A program made the translations under genes and the position numbers. Shown in pieces: positions 42,287 to 51,343 of a stretch of 54,681 nucleotides of DNA. Origin of the DNA: Bacteroides sp. (GTDB lineage: Bacteria; Bacteroidota; Bacteroidia; Bacteroidales; GCA-2748055); assembly GCA_011056635.1 (NCBI GenBank), contig DSEO01000262.1, positions 1 to 54,681 of the forward strand, given 5' to 3'. Each line of letters opens with the position of its first letter. The stretch's first letter is position 1. The notes beneath the pieces are model-generated. The model had not been told where the DNA came from. It worked only from the letters and a program-made list of their open reading frames with translations, and searched no databases.

Positions 42287-43510
42287 ATGTTCCGCTGGAA
42301 AAAAGGGATTTCACCCGGAAAGATCACCTGGTCAAGGTTCAGGAGGAATCCTCTGGCCCTGTCGGGTATGGTCCTTATCTGCCTGGCTTTCCTGGTATCC
42401 CTCTTTGCCTATGTGATCAGTCCGGACCAGACGCCCAACGCCAATACCCAGATACTGGAAATAGCCACCGAACGCCCCGGGTTCAGGGCCGATTTCATCA
42501 GGGTCAGGTACAACAGGCCTTCTGCCGCCGCAGGATGGATGGAAGGGATTTTCAGGGGCAGGGAAAGCGATTACCGTTACATACCGGTTGATTCTGTATG
42601 GATCGACCATTCCCGGCTGGTTTACAGGGAATACAGCAGATACAGGGAGGACGAATTCATCTCCGGCCTTTTGATCCCCGATATCATTTATCCCATCCGT
42701 GCGGAAGGCTGCAGCTACCGCGACGGAATCTGGGAGGTGGCACTGGTCTCGGGAGAGACCATCCGGCGCAGCGGTGAAGATTTGATCAGGGAGGTTCTGG
42801 AGGACCACCTTGTCAGGAAACAATTCTGGCTGGGTACGGACCGGTTCGGCCGGGATCTGCTGAGCCGGATCATCATCGGGACCAGGGTCAGTTTTTCGGT
42901 GGGATTCATTGCCGTATTCATATCCCTGCTGGTGGGTGTGGTGCTGGGAGGTATCGCCGGGTTTTTCAGGGGAATGACCGATAAGGTGATCATGTGGTTT
43001 GTGAACGTCGTCTGGTCCATTCCCACCCTGCTGATGGTCATTTCAATCACCCTGGTGCTGGGGAAGGGCTACTGGCAGGTATTTGTTGCGGTGGGACTGA
43101 CCATGTGGGTCGAAGTGGCCAGGGTGGTGCGGGGACAGGTGATCAGCATCCGCGAGATGGAATATGTGGAAGCAGCCAGGGCCATCGGTGCACGGCCGGT
43201 GACCATCCTCGCCAGGCATATCCTTCCCAACGTGATCGCGCCCGTGGTAATCATCTCCGCGGCCAATTTTGCCACGGCCATCCTCATGGAGGCGGGACTC
43301 AGTTTCCTGGGGATCGGCGTACAGCCTCCCGTGCCCTCCTGGGGGGGGATGATCAAGGATCACTACGGGTTTATCATTGTCAACAAGGGATTTCTGGCAT
43401 TTATTCCGGGGTTCGCCATCATGCTGATGGTACTGGCATTCACCATGGTGGGAAACGGACTGCGGGATGCCCTGGATACCCGTTCGGATCAGGTGAACCT
43501 TCGCCGCTGA
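42287..43510 (+). CDS. ABC transporter permease, OppC/DppC type, with large periplasmic insert
   Basis: A 407-residue permease. After TM1 (about 22-45) comes an extracytoplasmic region of roughly 130 residues, longer than usual for OppC, then five helices. LGTDRFGRDLLSRIIIGTR and the EAA loop EYVEAARAIGARPVTILARHILPN are characteristic of peptide/nickel permeases. No OppB, ATPase or binding protein is adjacent, so it is an orphan; partners must be elsewhere. It is the last gene of the DUF151 operon, three bases after the GT2 gene, and its end overlaps the convergent ABC-2 permease gene by 22 bases. Confidence 0.88.
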   Translation: MFRWKKGISPGKITWSRFRRNPLALSGMVLICLAFLVSLFAYVISPDQTPNANTQILEIATERPGFRADFIRVRYNRPSAAAGWMEGIFRGRESDYRYIPVDSVWIDHSRLVYREYSRYREDEFISGLLIPDIIYPIRAEGCSYRDGIWEVALVSGETIRRSGEDLIREVLEDHLVRKQFWLGTDRFGRDLLSRIIIGTRVSFSVGFIAVFISLLVGVVLGGIAGFFRGMTDKVIMWFVNVVWSIPTLLMVISITLVLGKGYWQVFVAVGLTMWVEVARVVRGQVISIREMEYVEAARAIGARPVTILARHILPNVIAPVVIISAANFATAILMEAGLSFLGIGVQPPVPSWGGMIKDHYGFIIVNKGFLAFIPGFAIMLMVLAFTMVGNGLRDALDTRSDQVNLRR

Positions 43511-44310
43511 AGAAGGCGGTAGCAGCCATAGATCACAAGGGAAGTGTAAAGAATCACCATGAGCACGTTGAGCCATTCGGGCAGTCCTTTGGGAAGGATA
43601 TCCATGGTTGCCTCATCGATTGGCTCCGCGCTGTTCATTTTTCTCTGGAAGATCTCGATCAGGTCCGGTACCGGCGTCAGCCGGGTGATGGTGCGAAACG
43701 GCAGGTACCATCTGATCTCATGATTCCGCAGGAGCAACCACAGCACAGGATCCACAAATACCCGCAACGCCAGAAAAGTGATCAGCGACAGCGCCGTATT
43801 CTTGATGAGCAGGGCCACCATGAGCCCGATGGTCATGTAGGAAAAGGCTGCAAGCAGGTACTTTCCCAGGATCCAGGTATTTTCAAGGGCAATCTTCAGG
43901 GTCAGTTTGTAACTGTAAATGAGACCCAGCGCCAGGGAGGTCAGTCCCACGAGCAGCATTGCAAAAAGCGAAAGAAAAGCAATGGAAAGCAGTTTCTGGA
44001 GGAGGAGGTCCGTCCGGCTGAGCCCGAATACCACCTGGGTTTTGAATGTGTGGTCACTGAACTCCTTGGTGGTGATCATGATCACAACCAGTGCCAGTAC
44101 CGCATTGTAGGGTTCGGTGATCCAGGCAAGGAAGAGCCAGACATCCGGAAAACGGAACAGATCGCTCAGTGAGATAACAGGGATCTCCTTATCAATGGCC
44201 GGGTAGATCAGGATACCCAGGGTAAAGGCCACAAGATACAGGGCTATGGTAATCCGGAAAGGATTATAATTGAATAACTTGATCTGTTCGGTATGTAGCA
44301 GTTTACGCAT
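43489..44310 (-). CDS. ABC-2 type transporter permease
   Basis: A 273-residue membrane protein with six hydrophobic helices and the layout of ABC-2 permeases (MRKLLHTEQIKLFNYNPFRI start; TKEFSDHTFKTQVVFGLSR after TM2). It follows the ATPase gene by six bases, with which it should form an exporter. Such BcrAB-like exporters move peptides, antibiotics or lipids; the substrate is unknown. The 3' end overlaps the OppC-like gene on the other strand by 22 bases. Confidence 0.85.
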   Translation of the reverse strand: MRKLLHTEQIKLFNYNPFRITIALYLVAFTLGILIYPAIDKEIPVISLSDLFRFPDVWLFLAWITEPYNAVLALVVIMITTKEFSDHTFKTQVVFGLSRTDLLLQKLLSIAFLSLFAMLLVGLTSLALGLIYSYKLTLKIALENTWILGKYLLAAFSYMTIGLMVALLIKNTALSLITFLALRVFVDPVLWLLLRNHEIRWYLPFRTITRLTPVPDLIEIFQRKMNSAEPIDEATMDILPKGLPEWLNVLMVILYTSLVIYGCYRLLQRRRFT

Positions 44311-44316
44311 GCGATG

Positions 44317-45213
44317 CTATGATTCTTCCTTGACCAGTTCAAGAAACTGGGATTCCAGGCTCCGTTTGCGGCTCAGCATATGGTGAAGCACCAGGTTGCA
44401 GGAAAATGCAAAGGCATTGATCTCATGGGCGGTAACCCGTTCTTTCAGGGTAAGCACCAGCACCCCGTTCTCTTCTTCTATTTCACTGACCAGTCCCGAA
44501 CTTCCCAGTTTTCTCTTCAGCAGCTGATTGTCCCGGCAGGAAACTTCAATGATCTCATCCTCTGCCAGCAACTCCCTGACCGGTCCGTTTGCCAGCAACT
44601 CCCCCTTTTTCAGGATGGCCACGTGACTGCAGATCTTTTCCACCTCACTGAGTATGTGTGAGGCGAGTATCAGTGTCTTGCCAATGCCCACCTGGTTATT
44701 CACCAGTTCCCTGACCTCGGCGATACCTTCGGGATCCAGTCCGTTGGTGGGTTCGTCCAGCACCAGCACCTGCGGATCCCCGAGCATGGCAGCCGCGAGG
44801 CCCAGTCTCTGCTTCATTCCCAGTGAGAGGGTGGAGAACCTGGACTTCCTTCTCTGTATCAATCTGGACATTTCCAGGACCCTGGGAATATCCTTGTAGG
44901 AAATCCCTTTGATATCACAGATGATCCTGAGGTTCTTCTCCAGGTTGAGATAGGGATAAAAGTGGGGTGACTCGATCAGGGAACCGATGGATTTTCTGTG
45001 CTCCGACACCGGCTCTTCCCCGAACCATTTGAAAGATCCGCTGTCCTGCCGGATGATACCCGTAATAATGGAAAGGGTTGTGGTTTTGCCGCTTCCGTTG
45101 GGTCCAAGAATTCCAAACGACTGGCCTTCGGAAATCAGCAGGTGAAGATTATGAATCGCCCGTATGCTCTTGTAGGATTTGGACAGACCTTCAATGGAGA
45201 GCAATTCCTTCAT
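44317..45213 (-). CDS. ABC transporter ATP-binding protein (exporter type)
   Basis: A 298-residue ATPase: Walker A GPNGSGKTT, Q-loop region IGSLIESPHFYPYLN, signature LSLGMKQRLGLA, Walker B VLVLDEPTNGLDP and the switch His in LASHILSEVE. It resembles BcrA-type exporters, with an added C-terminal regulatory region (about 215-298). It starts one base after the recQ stop and six bases before the permease gene, so all three are probably transcribed together; no functional link to RecQ is implied. Confidence 0.92.
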   Translation of the reverse strand: MKELLSIEGLSKSYKSIRAIHNLHLLISEGQSFGILGPNGSGKTTTLSIITGIIRQDSGSFKWFGEEPVSEHRKSIGSLIESPHFYPYLNLEKNLRIICDIKGISYKDIPRVLEMSRLIQRRKSRFSTLSLGMKQRLGLAAAMLGDPQVLVLDEPTNGLDPEGIAEVRELVNNQVGIGKTLILASHILSEVEKICSHVAILKKGELLANGPVRELLAEDEIIEVSCRDNQLLKRKLGSSGLVSEIEEENGVLVLTLKERVTAHEINAFAFSCNLVLHHMLSRKRSLESQFLELVKEES

Positions 45214-45214
45214 A

Positions 45215-47398
45215 TCAGTTTCCGAGCTCGGAGAAGAATTTTATGCGGACCAGGCGCACCTCTTCTTCACTGTATTCATCTTCTCCCAGTTCTGCCAGCG
45301 CATGCTCCACCGATTCGGTTTCCGCTTCCCGGAAATATTCGAAGATCTCCTCAAGCTTTTCATCATCCATGATCTCATTGATGTAATAATCAATGTTGAG
45401 TTTGGTGCCCGAGCTGACGATGGCTTCAATTTCATCGATAAGGTCCATCATTTCCAGATTTTTCGCATAGGCAATATCTTCCAGGGGAAGCTTGCGGTCG
45501 ATGCTCTGGATGATGTACACCTTGACCCCCGATTTATTGACCACGGATTTGACCACCATGTCCTGGGGCCGGATGATATCTTTTTCTTCTACGTATTCCC
45601 TGATCAGGTTGACAAATTCGGTACCGTATTTTTTGGCTTTTCCGGCTCCCACTCCCACAATATTCTGAAGTTCTTCCAGTTTCACGGGATACTGGATGGC
45701 CATGTCCTCCAGCGAGGGATCCTGGAAAATAACAAAGGGGGGCAGGTTCAGCTTCTTTGCCATTTTTTTTCTGAGGTCTTTCAGCACGTGCAGCAGTTCT
45801 TCATCCACAGCACTTGTTCCTCCCCCTCCTGTGGCTACACCCTCTTCGGGATTGATGTCAAAATCATGATCCTGTGTCAGCATCATCGAATAAGGCTCCT
45901 TTAAAAAATCATGACCGGCCTGGGTCAGTTTCAACAATCCATAATTTTCAATATCCTTGGTAATTAAACCTGCCACAAGGGCCTGCCTGAGCACCGCATT
46001 CCAGAATTTTACTTCCTTTTCCTTCCCGGCACCAAAGTATTCTGAATGATGGTGTTTGTAGGTTTTTACCGCACTTGTGGCATTGCCGGAAAGTATGTTT
46101 GCGATATGCTCTACCTTGAACTTTTCTTTGACCCCTAAAATAGTTTTTAAACTTAATATTAAATAAGATTTGCCTTCAAATTTTTCTTTGGGATGCAGAC
46201 AATTGTCGCAATTGTTGCAACCTTCCTCCATATATTCTCCGAAGTAGTTGAGTAGCAGCTTGGGGCGACAAACGGCCGATTCCGCGTAAGCCACCGTTTC
46301 CAGCAGCAATTGTCTCCCTATCTCCTGTTCGGCCACAGGTTTTCCCTGCATGAACTTTTCCAGTTTCTGGATATCCTTGTAACTGTAAAAAGCAATGCAT
46401 TTCCCTTCACCTCCGTCCCTGCCTGCTCTCCCGGTTTCCTGGTAATACCCTTCCAGACTTTTGGGAATGTCGTAATGGATCACAAAGCGGACATCGGGTT
46501 TGTCAATGCCCATCCCGAAAGCAATGGTGGCCACGATCACGTCCACTTCTTCCATGAGGAACTGATCCTGGTTGTTGGTGCGGGTTGCCGCATCCATTCC
46601 GGCATGGTAAGGCAGTGCTTTGATGCCGTTCACCTGGAGGGCTTCGGCCAGCTGTTCCACTTTCTTCCTGGAGAGGCAGTAAACGATCCCCGATTTTCCC
46701 CTGTTGGCATGGATGAATTTGATGATTTCCTTGGTAGCATGGATCTTGGGCCGCACCTCATAATAGAGATTGTGCCTCCTGAAAGAGGATTTGAACACGC
46801 TGGCATCCATCATCTCCAGGTTTTTCTGGATATCGTTCTGCACTTTGGGGGTGGCCGTCGCGGTCAGGGCAATGATGGGCGCCGTTCCGATCCGGTTGAT
46901 GATCGGCCTGATCCTCCTGTATTCGGGCCTGAAATCATGGCCCCATTCCGAAATGCAATGGGCTTCGTCAATGGCGTAGAAGGAGATTGTCACATGTTTG
47001 AGGAATTCAATGTTTTCCTCCTTGGTGAGGCTCTCAGGTGCCACATACAGGAGCCGGGTACGCTGGTCCAGCACATCCCTTTTCACTTTTTCCACGGCGT
47101 TTTTTGTCAGCGATGAATTCAGGAAATGCGCCACTCCTTCGTCCAGACTGAAGCTCCGCATGGCATCCACCTGGTTCTTCATCAATGCGATCAGCGGAGA
47201 GATCACAATAGCGGTCCCTTCCTTGATCAGTGCGGGCAGCTGGTAACAGAGTGATTTGCCTCCCCCTGTCGGCATCAGTACAAACGTATCATTCCCCTGC
47301 AGGACATTGAGAATGATTTCCTCCTGGTTCCCTTTAAAACTATCGAATCCGAAATATTTCTTGAGGTTTTCGTGCAGTATCGCTCCAAAATTCTCCAT
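45215..47398 (-). CDS. recQ: ATP-dependent DNA helicase RecQ
   Basis: A 727-residue RecQ helicase. Walker A is in MPTGGGKSLCYQLPA, the DEAH box is AIDEAHCISEWGHDFRPEY, and the second RecA lobe ends with the arginine-finger motif QETGRAGRDG. The zinc Cys cluster (CRPKLLLNYFGE...CNNCDNC) and winged-helix RQC domain follow, then an HRDC domain (about 535-610) and a C-terminal helical tail. It unwinds DNA 3'-5' in recombination and fork repair. The start lies within a 10-base tandem repeat; only the downstream ATG (47398) is in frame. Confidence 0.96.
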   Translation of the reverse strand: MENFGAILHENLKKYFGFDSFKGNQEEIILNVLQGNDTFVLMPTGGGKSLCYQLPALIKEGTAIVISPLIALMKNQVDAMRSFSLDEGVAHFLNSSLTKNAVEKVKRDVLDQRTRLLYVAPESLTKEENIEFLKHVTISFYAIDEAHCISEWGHDFRPEYRRIRPIINRIGTAPIIALTATATPKVQNDIQKNLEMMDASVFKSSFRRHNLYYEVRPKIHATKEIIKFIHANRGKSGIVYCLSRKKVEQLAEALQVNGIKALPYHAGMDAATRTNNQDQFLMEEVDVIVATIAFGMGIDKPDVRFVIHYDIPKSLEGYYQETGRAGRDGGEGKCIAFYSYKDIQKLEKFMQGKPVAEQEIGRQLLLETVAYAESAVCRPKLLLNYFGEYMEEGCNNCDNCLHPKEKFEGKSYLILSLKTILGVKEKFKVEHIANILSGNATSAVKTYKHHHSEYFGAGKEKEVKFWNAVLRQALVAGLITKDIENYGLLKLTQAGHDFLKEPYSMMLTQDHDFDINPEEGVATGGGGTSAVDEELLHVLKDLRKKMAKKLNLPPFVIFQDPSLEDMAIQYPVKLEELQNIVGVGAGKAKKYGTEFVNLIREYVEEKDIIRPQDMVVKSVVNKSGVKVYIIQSIDRKLPLEDIAYAKNLEMMDLIDEIEAIVSSGTKLNIDYYINEIMDDEKLEEIFEYFREAETESVEHALAELGEDEYSEEEVRLVRIKFFSELGN

Positions 47399-47410
47399 AA
47401 TTCTCCATAA
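47391..47410. repeat. 10-base tandem repeat over the recQ start
   Basis: TTCTCCATAA occurs twice in tandem (47391-47400 and 47401-47410). On the minus strand each copy carries an ATG; one copy is out of frame with recQ, so gain or loss of a copy would alter the leader rather than the protein. Confidence 0.85.
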
Positions 47411-47521
47411 TGCCTCTCAACTGAAAGAACTCAATCAAACTAAAGATAGTATAATTATAATTCTGTTTCAAGCGGGACAGTTTTTTTTTGTTACTTTGCA
47501 CTTCCCCGACTCAGACCGACG

Positions 47522-48346
47522 ATGGCGAAGCAAAAGAACGACTCGGAAATGTCTTTCCTTGAGCACCTTGAGGTGATGCGCTGGCACCTGCTCAGGTCCC
47601 TGGTAGCCATCGTCGCACTGGCGCTGGTCGCTTTTGTTTTCAAGGGGATCGTCTTCGACCGGATCGTGCTCGCCCCGAAAGAACCCGGATTTTTCACCAA
47701 CAGTTCGTTATGCCGGCTGGGGGATCTGTTGGGATTGAAGCGGTTGTGCATCAATTCAGAGCCCCTGATGTTGCAGACAGTGAAAATGGCCGAGCAGTTC
47801 AACATGCACATCCTCGTCTCCCTGGTTGCCGGGGTCGTGGTGGCTTTCCCTTACTTATTCTGGGAGTTCTGGCGGTTCGTGGTTCCGGCACTCTATGAAA
47901 AAGAGAAACGTACGGCCGCAGGGGCCGTATTTTATACATCCCTGCTTTTTATGCTGGGTGTGGCTTTCGGCTATTTCATCATCGCTCCCCTGTCGGTCAA
48001 CTTCCTGGGCAATTACCGTGTCAGCGAGAGCGTGGTCAGTGCGCCGACCCTCCGGTCCTACGTGGCTACGATCACTTCCGTGGTGCTTGCATCGGGGATC
48101 GTTTTCCAGCTGCCCATCCTGGTGTATTTCCTGACAAAAGCGGGACTGGTCACCCCGGCGTTCCTGAAAAAATACCGCAGGCATTCACTCATTGTCATTG
48201 TGACCCTGTCGGCGATCATCACCCCGCCAGATGTTTTCAGCCAGTTGCTGGTGGCATTGCCACTGGTGGTCCTTTACGAAATCGGTATTTCCATCAGCAA
48301 GCGCATCATCCGCAAACAGGAAGCCGAACTTCAGGCGGAAACATGA
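47522..48346 (+). CDS. tatC: Sec-independent (Tat) protein translocase subunit TatC
   Basis: A 274-residue membrane protein with six helices. The cytoplasmic N-terminus MSFLEHLEVMRWHLLRS carries the conserved Glu that recognises the twin-arginine motif, and FPYLFWEFWRFVVPALYEKE is the conserved first cytoplasmic loop. A somewhat long periplasmic segment after TM1 holds two Cys (SSLCRLG, KRLCINS), as in many Bacteroidota TatC proteins. Substrates with Tat signals are at 1304-2167 and 2292-3608. No tatA gene is in the window. lptB follows after 14 bases. Confidence 0.95.
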   Translation: MAKQKNDSEMSFLEHLEVMRWHLLRSLVAIVALALVAFVFKGIVFDRIVLAPKEPGFFTNSSLCRLGDLLGLKRLCINSEPLMLQTVKMAEQFNMHILVSLVAGVVVAFPYLFWEFWRFVVPALYEKEKRTAAGAVFYTSLLFMLGVAFGYFIIAPLSVNFLGNYRVSESVVSAPTLRSYVATITSVVLASGIVFQLPILVYFLTKAGLVTPAFLKKYRRHSLIVIVTLSAIITPPDVFSQLLVALPLVVLYEIGISISKRIIRKQEAELQAET

Positions 48347-48360
48347 CATAACAATCAACC

Positions 48361-49083
48361 ATGAAGCTGCATACACATCATCTGGTAAAGAAGTACAAGA
48401 ACCGCAGGGTGGTGGACCAGGTATCCATCAGCGTGGAGCAGGGGGAGATTGTCGGGTTGCTTGGGCCGAACGGAGCGGGGAAGACCACCACTTTTTACAT
48501 GATCGTGGGACTGATCACACCCCTGGAGGGGAATATCATGCTGGATGACCGGGATATTACCAGGGAACCTGTATACAAAAGGGCAAGGATGGGGATCGGC
48601 TACCTGGCGCAGGAGGCATCCGTCTTCCGTAAGCTGAGTGTGGAGGATAATCTCCGGGCGGTGCTGGAAATGTCCGGATTTTCCCGTGAGGAACAGCGTG
48701 AGCGGGTGGAGTCCCTGCTGGAAGAATTCGGACTGCAGAAGATCAGGAAAAGCCTGGGGATCCAGCTTTCCGGCGGGGAGCGGCGGCGGACCGAAATAGC
48801 CAGAGCCCTGGCGCTCAGTCCCCATTTCTTTCTCCTGGATGAACCCTTTGCAGGGGTCGACCCCATTGCCGTGGAAGACATTCAATTCATCGTTTCCAGA
48901 CTGAAGGAGAAAAACATCGGCATCCTGATCACCGACCACAATGTCCATGAAACACTCGCCATCACCGACAGGGCCTACCTGATGTTCGAAGGATCGATCC
49001 TGAAAGCCGGTACTTCCACACAGCTTGCAGAAGATGAACATGTGAGGAACGTCTACCTGGGCAAGAACTTCGAACTTCGATAA
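48361..49083 (+). CDS. lptB: LPS export ABC transporter ATP-binding protein
   Basis: A 240-residue ATPase of the LptB type. Walker A is GPNGAGKTT (35-43), signature [15 protein letters not shown], Walker [14 protein letters not shown], and the Q-loop region [21 protein letters not shown] is typical of LptB. It powers extraction of lipopolysaccharide from the inner membrane with LptF/LptG, neither of which is here. It follows tatC by 14 bases and precedes tRNA-Leu. Confidence 0.95.
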   Translation: MKLHTHHLVKKYKNRRVVDQVSISVEQGEIVGLLGPNGAGKTTTFYMIVGLITPLEGNIMLDDRDITREPVYKRARMGIGYLAQEASVFRKLSVEDNLRAVLEMSGFSREEQRERVESLLEEFGLQKIRKSLGIQLSGGERRRTEIARALALSPHFFLLDEPFAGVDPIAVEDIQFIVSRLKEKNIGILITDHNVHETLAITDRAYLMFEGSILKAGTSTQLAEDEHVRNVYLGKNFELR

Positions 49084-49098
49084 TCCAAAAAATTGCGT

Positions 49099-49106
49099 TA
49101 AATTTG
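49099..49106 (+). promoter_or_regulatory. Putative -7 box for tRNA-Leu
   Basis: TAAATTTG matches TAnnTTTG, 13 bases before the mature 5' end of the tRNA. The short spacing suits a stable-RNA promoter. Confidence 0.6.
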
Positions 49107-49119
49107 CGGGATATTTTGA

Positions 49120-49201
49120 GCGGATGTGGCGGAACTGGTAGACGCGCCAGACTTAGGATCTGGTTCCTTCGGGATTGGGGGTTCGAGTCCCTTCATCCGC
49201 A
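49120..49201 (+). tRNA. tRNA-Leu (anticodon UAG)
   Basis: The acceptor stem pairs GCGGATG (49120-49126) with CATCCGC (49194-49200), with discriminator A at 49201. The anticodon arm CCAGA-CTTAGGA-TCTGG gives anticodon TAG, reading CUA and other CUN leucine codons. A long variable arm (class II) and a T-loop TTCGAGT on a G-rich stem follow. The 3' CCA is not encoded (ACCG follows), as expected where CCA is added after transcription. Confidence 0.96.
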
Positions 49202-49289
49202 CCGGCGGAACTGAAAATCGCTGTACCGGTTACTGTTCATAATGCATGTGCGGTGGTTTTTTCAGAATTTGTAATTTTATTTCAGGAGC

Positions 49290-50642
49290 ATGGACATTAC
49301 CAGGGAAAATATTGATGCATTGAATACAGTCCTTCGCGTGAAGGTTGAAAAGTCCGATTATGAGGGAAAGGTGGATGAGGTACTGAGGGACACCCGGAAG
49401 CGGGCCAGGGTGGACGGATTCCGGCCCGGCAAGGTTCCCATGGGCCTCATCAAAAAAATGTACTTTACCCCGGTCCTGGTGGATGAGGTGAATAAACTGG
49501 TATCGGATGCTTTACTGAACTATCTCAGGGAAAACGATATCCATATCCTGGGTGAGCCCCTGCCCCGCAGGGATCAGGAGAAGAGAGTCGACTTTCAGCG
49601 TGACGAGGAATTTGAATTTGCATTCGACCTGGGACTGGCACCCAAAATCGATCTGGAAATCAACGGTAAGGATAAGATTCCCTGGTACAGGATCAAGGTG
49701 GACAAAAAGCAGCTGGACGAATACAAGCAGTCCGTTTTGCAGCGGTACGGGGATTTCAAGCCGGTGGAAAAGGCCGGGAAGGATGAAATGATCAAAGGAT
49801 TGCTTGAGGAGGCGGACGGGGAAGGCAATCCGGTGGAGGACGGGATCCGCGCGGAGAATGTATCCATTTCCCTGGATATGATCAAGGATGAGGATCAAAA
49901 GCTGTTGTTCAGCGGGACCGGAAAGGGAGATGAAGTGATCTTCGATGTGAAGAAGGCGTTCCCCGGTGACACCGAGCTGGCTTCCCTGCTGAAGATCGAT
50001 AAATCGATGATCCCCCGGCTTGAGGGCACGTTCAAATGTGTGATCGAAGAAGTGATGAAGTACGAACCGGCAGAACCGGGTCAGACATTGTATGACAGCC
50101 TTTACGGGGAGGGAGCGGTCAGCTCGGAAGAGGAGTTCATACAGCGCCTCCGGGAGGAGATGGAAAGAAATTATGAAAGGGAAAGCGAGTACAGGTTCTT
50201 TTTTGATGCCCGCGAATATCTGATCAAGAAAGCAAAACTGGACCTGCCGGTTGAATTTTTGAAGCGATGGATGGTGGAGACCAACGAAAACCTTACCGCA
50301 GCGCAGGTGAGTGAGGATTTCGGGAAATATGAGGATGATTTCCGCTGGCAGCTGATCAAAGAGCACCTCCTCAAAAAGCACGGGATCAAAGTGACGGAGG
50401 AAGAAGCCCTTGAAACTGCCAAACGGGTGGCCCTCAATCAGTATATGCAGTATGGCATTTCAAATGTGCCGGAAGACTATTTGGAGAACTACGCCAGGCA
50501 GATTTTGTCAAAACCCGAGGAGTCAGAAAAGATATACAGCCAGCGAGCAGAAGACAAATTGATCGGCCTGATCAAATCCACTGCAAGAATTGACGAGAAG
50601 GAAGTCAGTTTGGATAAGTTCCGTAAATTGTATGAAAAATAG
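49290..50642 (+). CDS. tig: Trigger factor
   Basis: A 450-residue ribosome-associated chaperone. The ribosome-binding tail contains the GFRPGKVPMGLIKK signature (about 45-60). The middle holds a peptidyl-prolyl isomerase-like domain that is weakly conserved, as in Bacteroidota trigger factors, and the C-terminal helical chaperone domain follows (about 260-430). It shields nascent chains at the exit tunnel. It lies 15 bases upstream of clpP, in the common tig-clpP-clpX order. Confidence 0.93.
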   Translation: MDITRENIDALNTVLRVKVEKSDYEGKVDEVLRDTRKRARVDGFRPGKVPMGLIKKMYFTPVLVDEVNKLVSDALLNYLRENDIHILGEPLPRRDQEKRVDFQRDEEFEFAFDLGLAPKIDLEINGKDKIPWYRIKVDKKQLDEYKQSVLQRYGDFKPVEKAGKDEMIKGLLEEADGEGNPVEDGIRAENVSISLDMIKDEDQKLLFSGTGKGDEVIFDVKKAFPGDTELASLLKIDKSMIPRLEGTFKCVIEEVMKYEPAEPGQTLYDSLYGEGAVSSEEEFIQRLREEMERNYERESEYRFFFDAREYLIKKAKLDLPVEFLKRWMVETNENLTAAQVSEDFGKYEDDFRWQLIKEHLLKKHGIKVTEEEALETAKRVALNQYMQYGISNVPEDYLENYARQILSKPEESEKIYSQRAEDKLIGLIKSTARIDEKEVSLDKFRKLYEK

Positions 50643-50657
50643 CAAAAACAGAGAATT

Positions 50658-51341
50658 ATGAACCAGCAGGATGATTTCAGAAAGTATGTGACCAGACACC
50701 TGGGTATCAGCAGCATGACACTTGATCGGTTTACTTCGCAATATAACAACAGTTATATCTCACCCACCATCATTGAAGAGCGTCAGCTCAATGTGGCTTC
50801 CATGGATGTTTTCTCCCGGTTGATGATGGACCGGATCATTTTCCTGGGGGCACCCATTGATGACTATGTGGCCAATATCATCCAGGCCCAGCTGTTGTAC
50901 CTGGATTCGGCCGACCCGACCAAGGACATACAGGTCTATTTCAATACCCCGGGTGGAGCGGTGCATGCGGGACTGGGGATCTATGACACCATGCAGTATA
51001 CCGCATGCGACGTGGCCACCATCTGTACGGGCATGGCGGCCTCCATGGGGGCGGTGCTGCTGGCCGCAGGAACTGCGGGGAAACGTTCAGCCCTGAAACA
51101 CAGCAGGGTGATGATCCATCAGCCCATGGGGGGAGCCCAGGGGCAGGCTTCGGATATCGAGATCACCGCCCGTGAGATCCTTAAAATGAAAAAGGAGCTT
51201 TATTCCATTATCGCATCACATACCGGTAAATCCATCGATCAGGTGGAGAAGGACGGGGACAGGGATTTCTGGATGACTGCCGGGGAGGCCAAAGATTACG
51301 GTATGATCGATGATGTATTGTTCAGGACCAAAGAAAAATAA
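50658..51341 (+). CDS. clpP: ATP-dependent Clp protease proteolytic subunit
   Basis: A 227-residue serine protease. Ser129 (GMAASMGAVLL) and His154 (RVMIHQPMGG) are the catalytic pair, with the Asp of the triad downstream in the DRDFWMTAGEAKDYGMID region. A 30-residue N-terminal stretch precedes the fold and may include a propeptide. It forms the barrel that degrades substrates fed by ClpX, encoded two bases downstream. Confidence 0.97.
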   Translation: MNQQDDFRKYVTRHLGISSMTLDRFTSQYNNSYISPTIIEERQLNVASMDVFSRLMMDRIIFLGAPIDDYVANIIQAQLLYLDSADPTKDIQVYFNTPGGAVHAGLGIYDTMQYTACDVATICTGMAASMGAVLLAAGTAGKRSALKHSRVMIHQPMGGAQGQASDIEITAREILKMKKELYSIIASHTGKSIDQVEKDGDRDFWMTAGEAKDYGMIDDVLFRTKEK

Positions 51342-51343
51342 TC

